Source: an uncultured Oribacterium sp.
GTDB taxonomy: Bacteria > Bacillota > Clostridia > Lachnospirales > Lachnospiraceae
Length of the DNA: 64,000 bases
Assembly: GCA_946413525.1 (NCBI GenBank)
Contig: CAMKKZ010000007.1
Span: 62,001-126,000, forward strand
Direction of reading: 5' to 3'
A model generated the notes under the pieces. It was not told where the DNA came from. It did not search any database and saw nothing but the letters and a program-made list of their open reading frames with translations. Positions 43,059-51,598 of this stretch are shown here, piece by piece; position 1 is the first letter of the stretch, and every line of letters begins with the position of its first letter. A program made the translations under genes and the position numbers.

Positions 43059-43774
43059 AACAAATCCTCCTTTTGAAAGACGGGACCCTCCTTGCATATC
43101 CGGCGAAAGCCCTGACGCGTCTCTAGGCTGCAGCCCATGCACGCGCCAAAGCCACAGCCCATCCGCGCCTCCAGGCTGAACATTCCATCACCGGACTTTT
43201 TATACAAAACCCTCATCATGGCCTCGGGTCCACAGCACACGGCATAGCCCCCCTCCTCGAAAAAATCCGTCGCAAAGCCTTTTTGTCCAAAGCTGCCATC
43301 AACGGTGGCCACCGTGACCGGGATATTCAAATTCCGGAATTCCTTTTCCAGGAATACTTCTCCCGCATTGTTAAACCCAAGTACCGCTGCGGGTTTTTTC
43401 CCTTCAAGAAGAAGGCGTTTGCAGAGGCCATACAAAGGAGCCACGCCAGCCCCACCGCCAATCAGCGCGCAGGATTCCGGGATCCGGGAGAGATCAAAAC
43501 CATTTCCAAGACCGCTGATGACGGAAAGCTCATCACCCTTTTGCAAATGGCTCATTTTTTCAGTTCCCTTGCCCACGATTTTATATATGATACGAATCCA
43601 GCCCTCCCCGTAATCACACACGGAAAAAGGGCGGCGGAGGAAGCTGCCCGGGAGAAGAATATTTATAAACTGGCCCGGTCGGCTGACTGCGGCACTGTCG
43701 CCCGAGAGCTCCATCCCGAAGGTTTTGTCCGCAATCTGACAATTTTCCGTAATTTTGTATATGCTCTCCTTCAC
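43052..43774 (-). CDS. pyrK: dihydroorotate dehydrogenase B, electron transfer subunit
   Basis: FAD and 2Fe-2S protein passing electrons from PyrD to NAD+. Flavin site motif RRPFSVCDY near residue 47, nucleotide-binding GGGAGVAPLYGL near 107, and the cluster cysteines in CGFGACMGCS..CKEGP at the C-terminus. GTG start with GGGGGATGAAAT upstream; 240 aa. Its leader has family-A copies. Confidence 0.95.
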   Translation of the reverse strand: MKESIYKITENCQIADKTFGMELSGDSAAVSRPGQFINILLPGSFLRRPFSVCDYGEGWIRIIYKIVGKGTEKMSHLQKGDELSVISGLGNGFDLSRIPESCALIGGGAGVAPLYGLCKRLLLEGKKPAAVLGFNNAGEVFLEKEFRNLNIPVTVATVDGSFGQKGFATDFFEEGGYAVCCGPEAMMRVLYKKSGDGMFSLEARMGCGFGACMGCSLETRQGFRRICKEGPVFQKEDLLW

Positions 43775-43824
43775 ATTTCATCCCCCATTGAAATTTGTTA
43801 ATTATTCAACAAATCTTCACTATT

Positions 43825-43996
43825 TGAATCAGAGTGGACCTTGGTTACCCTGATTCAATTTCATACCGATGCGGAACGCGTCAGCAAGGCCACTTTATCA
43901 GAGTGGGCTTTGGCTACCCTGATTCATTTTCATACCGATGCGGCATCATGTCAGCAAGGCCCCTTTATCAGAGTGGTGGGCTTTAGCCGCTCTCAT
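43825..43996 (-). repeat. family-A repeat, three tandem copies between pyrC and pyrK
   Basis: Hairpin starts at 43829, 43898 and 43968 (periods 69 and 70 bp). The first two copies share TCAGAGTGG..GGNTACCCTGATTCA..TTTCATACCGATGCGG..GTCAGCAAGGC; the third is cut by the pyrC 3' end. Same orientation relative to pyrK as other copies to their genes. Confidence 0.9.
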
Positions 43997-45375
43997 CATG
44001 TGACATTATGAAATGCTTGAGGGGGGAGGCTGATTCCCCTCCTTCGGTCATAAACCTCCCGGCCGCCCACGAAGGTCTTCACCGTTTCCCCCTGCATCTC
44101 CATGCCGGAAAAAAGACTTTTCTTTGCCTTTGTATAAAAGACGGAAGGATCCGCCAGATAAATCCGGGAAAGATCCAGCACGGCAATGTCCGCGTCCGCG
44201 CCTTCCTCGATATAAAGGGGTCCCGGGAGGGAGAAAATCCTGCGGGGATTTACAGCCATCAGCTCTACCAGGCGTTCCAGGGTGATAGCCCCCTCTCCCG
44301 GGAGCGCCTGCCTTGCCCTGTCAACCCTGCTTTCACCGCAGGTCTCCGGGTTCCTCAGCACAAGATTATGATACAGGGAAGGGAAGCACGTTTCCAGCCC
44401 CGGGATGCCGAAGGCGGATCCGGCCAGACCCCTTGACTTCTCATCAAGGGAATGGGGGGCATGATCGGTAATGATGCAGTCGATCGTACCGTCCCTGATC
44501 CCTTCCAAAAGGGCCTCCCGGTCCTCCCTGCCGCGAATAGGGGGATTCATTTTCCAGCCGCCATCCTCTTCCAGATCCATATCCGTAAACATCAGGTAAT
44601 GTGGCCCGGTCTCGCAGCTTACGGGAAGCCCTTCCGCTTTAGCCTCCCGGATAATGCGGACAGATTCCTTCGTTGACACATGGCATACATGGTAACGGCT
44701 CCCGGTCTCCCTGACCAGGCTCACATCCCTCTCCACCTGCTTCCATTCCGAGGCGCTGTTAATCCCCTTTAAACCATGCCGTCTCGCGTAAAGGCCGTCA
44801 TGAACGCATCCTTCGGGGGAAAGCTCTCCCTCATCCTCACAATGGGCGACGACCGGCTTCCCCAGTTTCCGCGCCATTTCCATGGCGGCACGCATGACGC
44901 CTTCTTCCTGCACGCCGGTCCCGTCATCTGAAAATCCGACTACATAAGGCGCGATCCCCTCCATGTCGGAAAGAACTCCCCTCCCGCTCCGGTCCCTGGT
45001 AATCGTCCCATAAGGGTATACCGGGATTACAGCGCTTTCCCGGATGATCTCCAGCTCTTTCGAAAGGTCCTCCACATTGGAAGGGGGCGGATTCAGGTTC
45101 GGCATGGCGCATATCCCTGTATAGCCCCCATGGGCGGCGGCAGCGCTCCCGGAAGCGATGCTTTCCTTATACGAAAAACCGGGTTCCCGCAGATGTACAT
45201 GTACATCGACAAAACCCGGAACAATATGAAACCCCTCTGCGTCAAAAACCTCTGCCCCCGAAGCCTTTTCTCCGGAAGGATCAAGAGCAATCCTCCCATC
45301 CGAAAGAAGGATGTCCCGTCTTTCAAAGCCGGAGCGGGTAAAGGCCATGCCGTTTTTTAATAAGATTTTCGTCAT
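43996..45375 (-). CDS. pyrC: dihydroorotase
   Basis: Zinc amidohydrolase cyclising carbamoyl aspartate. DVHVHLREPGF near residue 58 carries the first metal ligands; further motifs are HCEDEGE, CHVSTKES, ITDHAPHS and GIPGLET. 459 aa, class I dihydroorotase. GCAGGAGGCC upstream of the ATG. Its stop lies at the edge of the third family-A copy. Confidence 0.95.
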   Translation of the reverse strand: MTKILLKNGMAFTRSGFERRDILLSDGRIALDPSGEKASGAEVFDAEGFHIVPGFVDVHVHLREPGFSYKESIASGSAAAAHGGYTGICAMPNLNPPPSNVEDLSKELEIIRESAVIPVYPYGTITRDRSGRGVLSDMEGIAPYVVGFSDDGTGVQEEGVMRAAMEMARKLGKPVVAHCEDEGELSPEGCVHDGLYARRHGLKGINSASEWKQVERDVSLVRETGSRYHVCHVSTKESVRIIREAKAEGLPVSCETGPHYLMFTDMDLEEDGGWKMNPPIRGREDREALLEGIRDGTIDCIITDHAPHSLDEKSRGLAGSAFGIPGLETCFPSLYHNLVLRNPETCGESRVDRARQALPGEGAITLERLVELMAVNPRRIFSLPGPLYIEEGADADIAVLDLSRIYLADPSVFYTKAKKSLFSGMEMQGETVKTFVGGREVYDRRRGISLPPQAFHNVT

Positions 45376-45402
45376 CTGCTTCGGCCTCCTGCCCTGCCCC
45401 GG

Positions 45403-45672
45403 CTACTCATCCCACCCCTCCCGGGGCATGATCAGGGCAACCATGGTGGATTCCTGATTTTCAGTAAGGGGGATGTCCTCAAGATGGGTCTGCGCCGGGA
45501 GGTCGGAAACTTCTTCCAATTCGACAAGAATCCAATTGACGCCTGCCTCCCTCGCGGAGGACAGGGCGTCATCCCTGTCCCTCCCTTCGCCAAAGCAGCC
45601 CTCCAGGTCCGGGAAGTCCACCCTGTACCCGGAATCCTTTTTGCTGATCACAGCAGGATAATAATATGTCAC
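45403..45672 (-). CDS. HicB-like protein, orphan
   Basis: 89 aa, GTG start with GGGAGGTGATAC upstream. The N-terminal half is a HicB-type RNase-H-like fold (YYYPAVISKKDSGYRVDFPDLEGCFGEG, then a DALSSAREA helix). There is no C-terminal DNA-binding domain and no HicA toxin gene on either side, so it is not a complete toxin-antitoxin pair here. It precedes pyrC by 27 nt and is probably co-transcribed with it. Confidence 0.75.
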   Translation of the reverse strand: MTYYYPAVISKKDSGYRVDFPDLEGCFGEGRDRDDALSSAREAGVNWILVELEEVSDLPAQTHLEDIPLTENQESTMVALIMPREGWDE

Positions 45673-45694
45673 GTATCACCTCCCGGCCGGAGGA

Positions 45695-47122
45695 TCACTC
45701 CAGCCCCTTCCTGTATTTATGCGGCGTCATGCCCGTGTATGTGCTGAATATCTTGATGAAATTCCCTATGTTATGAAAGCCACAGGCCTCCGCTATGTCG
45801 TAAATCCTTCCATTGTTCCCACAAAGCATCTCCCTTGCCCTGTCAACCCGGTAACGATTAATATATTCAAGCGGCGGTATCCCGACATAATTCCCAAAAA
45901 GCCGGATGAAGTACTGTTCGTTCAGGTTTGTCAGCTTTGCAAGGTCACGTATGTAGATCTTGTTGCGGTAATTGTCCTGTATATATTCCACCGCGTCCTT
46001 GATAATCTTGATCTGCTTCTCTTCCTCCCCGCTGTCCGCGGAAATCCTGCCGCAGGATTCCATCAACGCGATAATCTTCAAAAGCTCCGCTTTGATAAGT
46101 ATCCGGGGGGCGGCCCCGGAGACCGTATATTTCTTACTTCCAGGTATTGAATCCCCTTTTGAGCCCAGTCCGTGGAAGCGTTTTACAAGGCTGCGGAAAG
46201 CCTCCAATATCTCCATATATCCTATATCTGAAACAGAAAGGCAGGGGCTGAAACGCAGCCTTTGTTCAAGGAGGGGCAAAATCAAATCCCTTTCCCCTTC
46301 ATCCTGCAGGTAGGACCGCAGCATTCTGTAATCAAAGCAGACCGAATATTCCAGCCCCACATCAGACAGCGAATCAATCCTGTGAAGATCGCCAGGGTTC
46401 AAAAAGTAAAAGCACTCCTCGGCAATGTCAATCTGACGGAGATTCAGGGTCAGCCGCCATTGGCCTTGACTGAAATAAAGTATTTCCGCGTATTCATGCC
46501 AGTCCAGCCTCACATGGAAGCCTTTTCCTTCAGAAGTGCTGCCTTTGGATTCATACATCCTGCAGGAAAACGCCTCCGTTCCCTTTTCCCCGTCAGGCTC
46601 GGAGGCATATCCCAGAAGGGAGGAAAGCGCGTCGTCCGACGCCTGCTTCATGCGCTTTTTTCTTTTATTCTTTCCTTCCCGCGCGTTTTCATTCTTTGTC
46701 CCGGCATCTGTCCTGCCATCTGTCCCATCATCTTCGGAAACCGGCTCGCCGACCTCGGAAAAAGGCTCCCCGCCATCTCCGAAAAGGGCTGCCCCATTCT
46801 CTTTTATCAGAGCAGGTAATGCCGCCCCGCCGTCTGGTGAAGGAGCCGTTTTTCCCTCTTCGGAAAGATTCCCTTTGCTATCCCCGGAAAAAGTCATCCC
46901 GGAACCACTTCCCGTTCCTGGCTTCCGTCTGGATCGGACCGCCCCGGAAGCAGAACGTCTGGATGACCTTTGTACGGCATTCAGCCGACTTCCCGGCTTT
47001 TCAGTATCTGTTGTCTCCAATGGAGAAGCCTCCGGGGAAGAAGCCCCTCCCTCAGGGGAGCCTGCCTTTCCGCCTCCCCCGTAGGCTCCAGGTTCCGCCT
47101 CATAAACGGATTTCCGTCCCAT
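45695..47122 (-). CDS. AraC family transcriptional regulator with long disordered N-terminus
   Basis: DNA-binding regulator. Residues 1-190 are low complexity (Gly, Ser, Glu, Lys, Arg), then an AraC-type cupin sensor domain (HVRLDWHEYAEILYFSQGQW, YFLNPGDLHRIDS) and a C-terminal double HTH (IRDLAKLTNLNEQYFIRLF, RAREMLCGN, DIAEACGFHNIGNFIKIF). Start 47122 (MGRKSVYEAE, GGGAAGGGT upstream, 475 aa); the track start lies in a family-A repeat. Divergent from coaX; target unknown, possibly the sugar or island genes. Confidence 0.85.
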   Translation of the reverse strand: MGRKSVYEAEPGAYGGGGKAGSPEGGASSPEASPLETTDTEKPGSRLNAVQRSSRRSASGAVRSRRKPGTGSGSGMTFSGDSKGNLSEEGKTAPSPDGGAALPALIKENGAALFGDGGEPFSEVGEPVSEDDGTDGRTDAGTKNENAREGKNKRKKRMKQASDDALSSLLGYASEPDGEKGTEAFSCRMYESKGSTSEGKGFHVRLDWHEYAEILYFSQGQWRLTLNLRQIDIAEECFYFLNPGDLHRIDSLSDVGLEYSVCFDYRMLRSYLQDEGERDLILPLLEQRLRFSPCLSVSDIGYMEILEAFRSLVKRFHGLGSKGDSIPGSKKYTVSGAAPRILIKAELLKIIALMESCGRISADSGEEEKQIKIIKDAVEYIQDNYRNKIYIRDLAKLTNLNEQYFIRLFGNYVGIPPLEYINRYRVDRAREMLCGNNGRIYDIAEACGFHNIGNFIKIFSTYTGMTPHKYRKGLE

Positions 47123-47164
47123 ACCCTTCCCTTTCTTTTTCAACCCCGCCTGCCGCCCCTCCTT

Positions 47165-47225
47165 TATGAGAGTGGGTTTTCTCACCCTGATTCCATGTCA
47201 TACCGGACTGCTTACGGCGCAAGTC
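47165..47225 (-). repeat. family-A repeat in the AraC-gene leader
   Basis: TATGAGAGTGGG..TCACCCTGATTCCATGTCATACCGG, then TTACGGCGCAAGTCGGCTCC. Same orientation relative to the regulator gene as elsewhere. Confidence 0.75.
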
Positions 47226-47256
47226 GGCTCCTTAAGAAAGGAAAAACGGCTTGCTA

Positions 47257-47286
47257 ATCATAACATATTTTTTTGTCTTCTTTCAA
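47257..47286 (-). promoter_or_regulatory. promoter of the AraC gene
   Basis: Minus strand TTGAAA (47286-47281), 18-nt spacer, TATGAT (47262-47257). It is back to back with the coaX promoter, with only 6 bases between the two -35 elements. Confidence 0.6.
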
Positions 47287-47292
47287 GACGGC

Positions 47293-47322
47293 TTGCCATG
47301 CTTTTTTATTCTGGTTTATAAT
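47293..47322 (+). promoter_or_regulatory. promoter of coaX
   Basis: TTGCCA (47293-47298), 18-nt spacer, TATAAT (47317-47322). The leader of about 145 nt contains an inverted family-A copy. Confidence 0.7.
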
Positions 47323-47353
47323 ACATTTATGCCCACTCCATTGGCAAGCTGCC

Positions 47354-47424
47354 CTGCCGGAAACCGGTTTGCTCCGATAATGCTTCGCTATGTAAAAACT
47401 CAGAGTAAAAAACACTTTGACAGA
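47354..47424 (+). repeat. family-A repeat in the coaX leader, plus-strand sense
   Basis: GGAAACCGGTTTGCTCC..GCTTCGCTATGTAAAAACTCAGAGTAAAAAACACTTTGACAGATG. Its reverse complement aligns with the fakA copies (CTGAGTT..ACATAGCGAA..GCAAACCGG). The flip relative to most copies matches the flip in gene direction. Confidence 0.8.
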
Positions 47425-47471
47425 TGAGCATATTGAACATATGGCTGACTATGATGAAAAGAGGTTTCCTT

Positions 47472-48251
47472 ATGATACTGGCTATTGACTGCGGAAATTC
47501 CCAAATTGTAATCGGGTGCATTGATAAGGATGGTACAATCTCCAATATCTTCCGAATGGAAAGCCGCCCCCGAAAGACCGCTTTTGAATATGCCGCGGAT
47601 ATACATCAGGTAATCAGGCTCCTTCGCATGGACGTCCTCCCCCTGGAGGGGGCGGTTCTGTCCTGCGTCGTTCCCTCGCTGCGAAATACTCTGCAAGAGG
47701 CTGCGCGGCTCATTACCGGCGGGAAGGTCCTTGTAATCGGAGCAGGAATACGAACCGGGATACGCATCCGAATTGATGATCCCGGAACCGTCGCCCCGGA
47801 TCTGGTCTCTACCGCGGTAGCTGCCAACGCGCTGTTCCCCTGTCCCTGCATCATTATCGAACTGGGCACGGCCACCGCCGTGACAGCTTTGGACGAGAAT
47901 GGGGATTATATCGGGGGCGCCTTCATCCCCGGCGTGAATATATCCCTGGACGCGCTTTCGTCCAGGGCCTCCCTCCTCCCTTCCGTGGAAATTGCCCCTC
48001 CGAAGAAGGTCATCGGCACTTCCACCCAGGATTCAATGAAATCCGGAATAATCTATGGGAGCGCTGGGGCGCTGGATGGCATGATAGACCGATTTTCGGA
48101 GGAACTTGGCTCAGTCAAAAGCATTGTCGCCACCGGAACCCTTGCCGGCCTGATTTGTCCCTTCTGCAAACATGAAATAACCATCTCCGAAAACCTCATC
48201 TTCCATGGCTTGTGGAGGCTTTGGAATAATAACCGAAAATATATCAGTTAG
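47472..48251 (+). CDS. coaX: type III pantothenate kinase
   Basis: Phosphorylates pantothenate, first step of CoA synthesis. N-terminal phosphate motif DCGNSQIVIG and the IGGAFIPGV segment are family-like. Two motifs deviate: the usual Asp of D-x-GTAT is Glu (IELGTATAV), and the GxDR motif reads APDLVS. Start 47472 (MILAIDCGNSQ, AAAGAGGTTTCCTT upstream) gives 259 aa. Whether the substitutions lower activity cannot be told here. Confidence 0.88.
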   Translation: MILAIDCGNSQIVIGCIDKDGTISNIFRMESRPRKTAFEYAADIHQVIRLLRMDVLPLEGAVLSCVVPSLRNTLQEAARLITGGKVLVIGAGIRTGIRIRIDDPGTVAPDLVSTAVAANALFPCPCIIIELGTATAVTALDENGDYIGGAFIPGVNISLDALSSRASLLPSVEIAPPKKVIGTSTQDSMKSGIIYGSAGALDGMIDRFSEELGSVKSIVATGTLAGLICPFCKHEITISENLIFHGLWRLWNNNRKYIS

Positions 48252-48604
48252 AGGCTGTGGATCATTATTAAAAGGAATCCAGGACAAAAATCATTATTCC
48301 GTAAAAAACATAGAAAAACGTATGAAAATATGTCATTATTTCAAATAATCCAGTAATGCGGGTAATAAATTGACAATAAACCTTAATCAAGCGGTAAGTT
48401 TATTTGTCCGTTTCCATGATATAATACAGCAAAGAGGATCTTGATGATGTGATTACCATATCAGATGTCAGAAAAGCAGAATTACGATAAAGCACTCTGA
48501 CAGGGAAACCTTGATAATGCCATGTAATATCCCATGGCACGCATGTCACAAATCAGAATAGTGAAAACCCAATCTGAAAGAATGGAAAAAGAAAGGAGTT
48601 TATT
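48252..48604. promoter_or_regulatory. 353-bp spacer with extended -10 promoter
   Basis: No gene. A TGATATAAT extended -10 (48417-48425) is the best promoter for the secreted-protein gene. Downstream the leader has GATCTTGATGATGTGATTACC and ACCTTGATAATGCC, which resemble the 35-bp array unit at 31.3 kb weakly, and a TCAGAAAAGC..GCACTCTGACAG word reminiscent of family A. Confidence 0.45.
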
Positions 48605-49510
48605 ATGAAAAGGTGTAAAGGACATGACTTTTCCGGAATGAAAAAGAATGGCGTCATAGCCATGTTTTTCCTCTTCATCTTATTTGCCATGAATATTGCC
48701 TCCTCTGCCGGGCAATGGGTGAAAAATGATGTGGGATGGTGGTATCAAAACGATGATGGGAGCTGGCCGGAAAATGTATGGGTGTGGCTGGACGGGAATC
48801 AGGACGGCATATTTGAATGTTACGCTTTTGATGATGATGGCTACCTTTATACCGGAACCACGACCCCGGACAGCTTCACCGTTGACGGAAACGGCGCCTG
48901 GATGGATCATGGCATTACCGTTTCCAGGAAATTCCTGGGCGATGTTCCAGGCCCTGCCCCCATTACCCAGTCAGCCATCATTTCCTCGCAGCCCTCTTCA
49001 AAAAAGGCTTCCGGCTCGGGAAAGACTTCAGCTACGACGACCTCCTCCTCTTCCGGAAACGGGATACGCGTTGTAAAGAGCAGCGGCGTGATCAAGGCAG
49101 GAGGAACAGAAAATGATTCCGAAGAAGACGATGAAAAGGGAAAGAGCTCTTCTTCCGTAAAATCAAGTTCCTCCTCATCGACGGGCAAATCTTCATCGGG
49201 CAGCTCCTCCTCTTCCAATGCCGAGGAAATGACCCCTACGGCCAGCTCAGGCAAACGCACTGAGTCAGGCGGACCATCGGGCTCCATGTCAGACAACAAC
49301 AGCTATGGCTCTCCTACTTCGGACAGACGTTCCGCGGATTCTCCGTTGGAGGCCAATGGCTCTGTTTACTGGAATGCCGGAGGCAGCGTATACCATAAGG
49401 ATGCAGGCTGCAGCGCTTTGCATGGAAGCGCGAACAATCTCTCCCACGGAAGCGTCGACGAGGCGGTAAGGAACGGGGCCGGCACCCCATGCAGCATCTG
49501 CGCGTCGTAA
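48605..49510 (+). CDS. secreted protein with cell-wall-binding-like repeat and Ada-type C-terminal motif
   Basis: 301 aa. A signal-anchor type hydrophobic segment (VIAMFFLFILFAMNIASSAG, residues 17-36) is followed by one cell-wall-binding-like module (WVKNDVGWWYQNDDGSWP..YLYTG), a Ser/Lys/Glu-rich linker (residues 120-240) and a C-terminal VYWNAGGSVYHKDAGCSAL..CSIC module. The last part matches the short cysteine-bearing domain often seen at the C-terminus of exported proteins and nucleases in Firmicutes; function unknown. AAAGGAG upstream of the ATG. Confidence 0.75.
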   Translation: MKRCKGHDFSGMKKNGVIAMFFLFILFAMNIASSAGQWVKNDVGWWYQNDDGSWPENVWVWLDGNQDGIFECYAFDDDGYLYTGTTTPDSFTVDGNGAWMDHGITVSRKFLGDVPGPAPITQSAIISSQPSSKKASGSGKTSATTTSSSSGNGIRVVKSSGVIKAGGTENDSEEDDEKGKSSSSVKSSSSSSTGKSSSGSSSSSNAEEMTPTASSGKRTESGGPSGSMSDNNSYGSPTSDRRSADSPLEANGSVYWNAGGSVYHKDAGCSALHGSANNLSHGSVDEAVRNGAGTPCSICAS

Positions 49511-49973
49511 AAAGATGAGTGATATAATAATCGTTCTGATTGCTGATCTGTTCATTCCCCGCATGATGGAAAACTCTTGAAATAAGTTGTGCCGGGGGAT
49601 ATACTTGTAATGTTGCGTTATAAAACGGATCGTAACCGGATTACCCCGCAGGCGATTCTCTGAATCATAAAATCAGGCTGGCAAAAGCCGCTTTGACGAA
49701 TAATCAAGCAGGGGTAATGAAATCCCCTATTCGCCCGCGAGCCGTCGGTTGCCGTAAGGAAGCATCTTCCTTGCGGCATCTCTGCGATAATAAAAAAAGG
49801 ATAACGCAATGGTAATGTCGGAAACTATATTTGTCTTAAAGGGCGGCTTTTTGGGAAAAATTATCCTCTCCCCGGGGTTGGCCGAGAATCGGTATCTCAT
49901 TAAACAAATAGATCCCAATGCACGGCTTCGCGATCAAGGTAAGCCCTGAAAACCGCTCCAAGCAGGAGGAAAA
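49511..49973. promoter_or_regulatory. 463-bp spacer with promoter of the HAD lipoprotein gene
   Basis: Promoter TTGAAA (49577-49582), 17-nt spacer, TATACT (49600-49605). Farther on, a CCGTAAGGAAG/CTTCCTTGCGG hairpin (49752-49777) followed by CTCTGCGATAATAAAAAAAGGA resembles, on the minus strand, the sequence past the terminators at 6.5 and 52.5 kb, although no minus-strand gene ends here. No ORF is supported. Confidence 0.6.
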
Positions 49974-51401
49974 ATGAAAAAAAGCGCTTTATGTATTCTA
50001 ATGGCTGGAATTATGTCTGCTTTTCTGATTGGCTGTAACGCCAGTTCAGCCCAGGTACCGAGCCCGGAGAGCGGGAAACAGGCTGCCGGGAACGAGGCCG
50101 CTGACGAAGGCACCGAAGACGCGTCCGATGAAAAGGCCGATGAGGATAATGAGGATGCTGCCGGTGACGAAACTTCTACTGAATCCGGTGCGGAACTTGA
50201 ATACTGGACTGAGGACTCCAAGGCTGCTGCTTCCATCAGGGAGTATGTTGAAGAGGTGACGGACGAGGCTTCGGACAAATTCATTCCCGTTGAGGACAGG
50301 ATTGCGGTATTCGACCTGGACGGCACGATCATCGGCGAGCTTTACCCGTCTTATTTTGAATATATGATGTTCATCCACAGGGCTCTTTATGACGACAGCT
50401 ATGACGCCCCCTGGGATGTCAGGGCCTTTGCGAGGGAGCTGGAGGCAGGGATTACCACAGGCGATATGCCGGACAGCTCGGAAAGGCTTCACGCCAAATA
50501 TGCGGGGATTGCCTATGCGGGCATGACCATTGACGAGCTGAAGGATTATACAAAGGAGTTCAAGAACAGCAAGGCAGAGGGCTTCGAGGGCCTGACCCGG
50601 GGAGACGCCTATTTCCTCCCGATGGTTTCCCTTGTGGAATATCTGGATGCCAATGATTTCCAGTGCTATATTGTCAGCGGATCCGACCGGACTGTAGTCC
50701 GCGGCTTCATTGACGGCCTGCTCCCGATTCCGGCAAACAGGGTGATCGGAATGAGTTATTCCATGGTGGCCCGCGGCCAGGGAGATACGGACGGCCTGGA
50801 TTATGTTTACTCGGCAGACGATGATGTGATCCTCGGAGGGGACTTGCTCATCAAGACCATCAAGATGAACAAGGTCAGCGAGATCGCGCTCGAAATCGGG
50901 AAGGTACCTGTTCTTTCCTTCGGAAACAGCTCCGGAGATCTTTCCATGGCGCAGTATGTCAAGAACAACAAGCAGTATGAAGGCAGGGCCTATATGGTTC
51001 TCTGCGATGACCTGGAAAGGGAATTCGGAAGCGAGAAAAAGGCTGAATCCATGAAGAAGACCTGCGAAGAGCGCGGCTTTGAGACGATTTCCATGCGGGA
51101 TGATTTCGCCACAATTTACGGCGATGGCGTAAGCATTATTAAGAAAGAAGCTGCAGCAGATAATGCACAGGCTGATGCGGAAACTGCTGCTGAGGCGGAA
51201 GCCACTGTGGAAGCGGCGAATGCAGAGAATGCGGAAACCACTGTGGAAGCGTCGGATACAGAGGATGCGGAAACTGCGGCAGAGTCAAATGAAGATGCCA
51301 GCGAGAATGTTGAAGCCGAGGCGGAAAGCAATGAGAACACGGAAGCCGATACGGAAGCTGCTGATGCAGAGGATGCCGCAAGCGGCAAGGATGCGGCGTA
51401 A
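49974..51401 (+). CDS. exported HAD-family phosphatase lipoprotein
   Basis: 475 aa. Lipoprotein signal peptide with lipobox SAFLIGC (Cys near residue 22), an acidic linker (to about 75), then a HAD phosphatase domain: motif I FDLDGTIIGE (residues 112-121), motif II IVSGSDR near 235, motif IV-like SFGNSSGDLSMA near 315. The last 90 residues are an Ala/Glu/Asn/Thr-rich acidic tail with imperfect repeats. Likely a cell-surface phosphomonoesterase, in the manner of class C-like HAD acid phosphatases. AGCAGGAGGAAAA upstream. Confidence 0.85.
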   Translation: MKKSALCILMAGIMSAFLIGCNASSAQVPSPESGKQAAGNEAADEGTEDASDEKADEDNEDAAGDETSTESGAELEYWTEDSKAAASIREYVEEVTDEASDKFIPVEDRIAVFDLDGTIIGELYPSYFEYMMFIHRALYDDSYDAPWDVRAFARELEAGITTGDMPDSSERLHAKYAGIAYAGMTIDELKDYTKEFKNSKAEGFEGLTRGDAYFLPMVSLVEYLDANDFQCYIVSGSDRTVVRGFIDGLLPIPANRVIGMSYSMVARGQGDTDGLDYVYSADDDVILGGDLLIKTIKMNKVSEIALEIGKVPVLSFGNSSGDLSMAQYVKNNKQYEGRAYMVLCDDLEREFGSEKKAESMKKTCEERGFETISMRDDFATIYGDGVSIIKKEAAADNAQADAETAAEAEATVEAANAENAETTVEASDTEDAETAAESNEDASENVEAEAESNENTEADTEAADAEDAASGKDAA

Positions 51402-51505
51402 GGAATGCGAAAGATGACACAGAGGATGCCTGTCCTTCATATGGTTTCCCGGACTTTTCTGATCTTCGCAGTTGAGTAATGTTCTAAAACAAGTTCCATT
51501 CATTA

Positions 51506-51546
51506 GCAGTGGAGAGGCTGGAATACAGCCTCTCCACTGCTGGTTT
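51506..51546 (+). terminator. terminator of the HAD lipoprotein gene
   Basis: Perfect 15-bp stem GCAGTGGAGAGGCTG/CAGCCTCTCCACTGC with loop GAATA, then TGGTTTTAA. A weak but plausible U-tract. Confidence 0.75.
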
Positions 51547-51598
51547 TAAGTATACATTCCTCCTTGTACTGCGGAAAAACCCACATTTTGCCATTCAT

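Noticed and set aside
45403-45672. Complete HicAB toxin-antitoxin system
   Set aside because: Only a HicB-like half is present; no HicA-sized ORF with the GSH motif lies nearby.
46262-47169. Long plus-strand ORFs opposite the AraC gene (up to 185 aa)
   Set aside because: Their composition mirrors the Ser/Gly/Glu-rich N-terminus of the regulator, and the sense frame has clear AraC HTH motifs.
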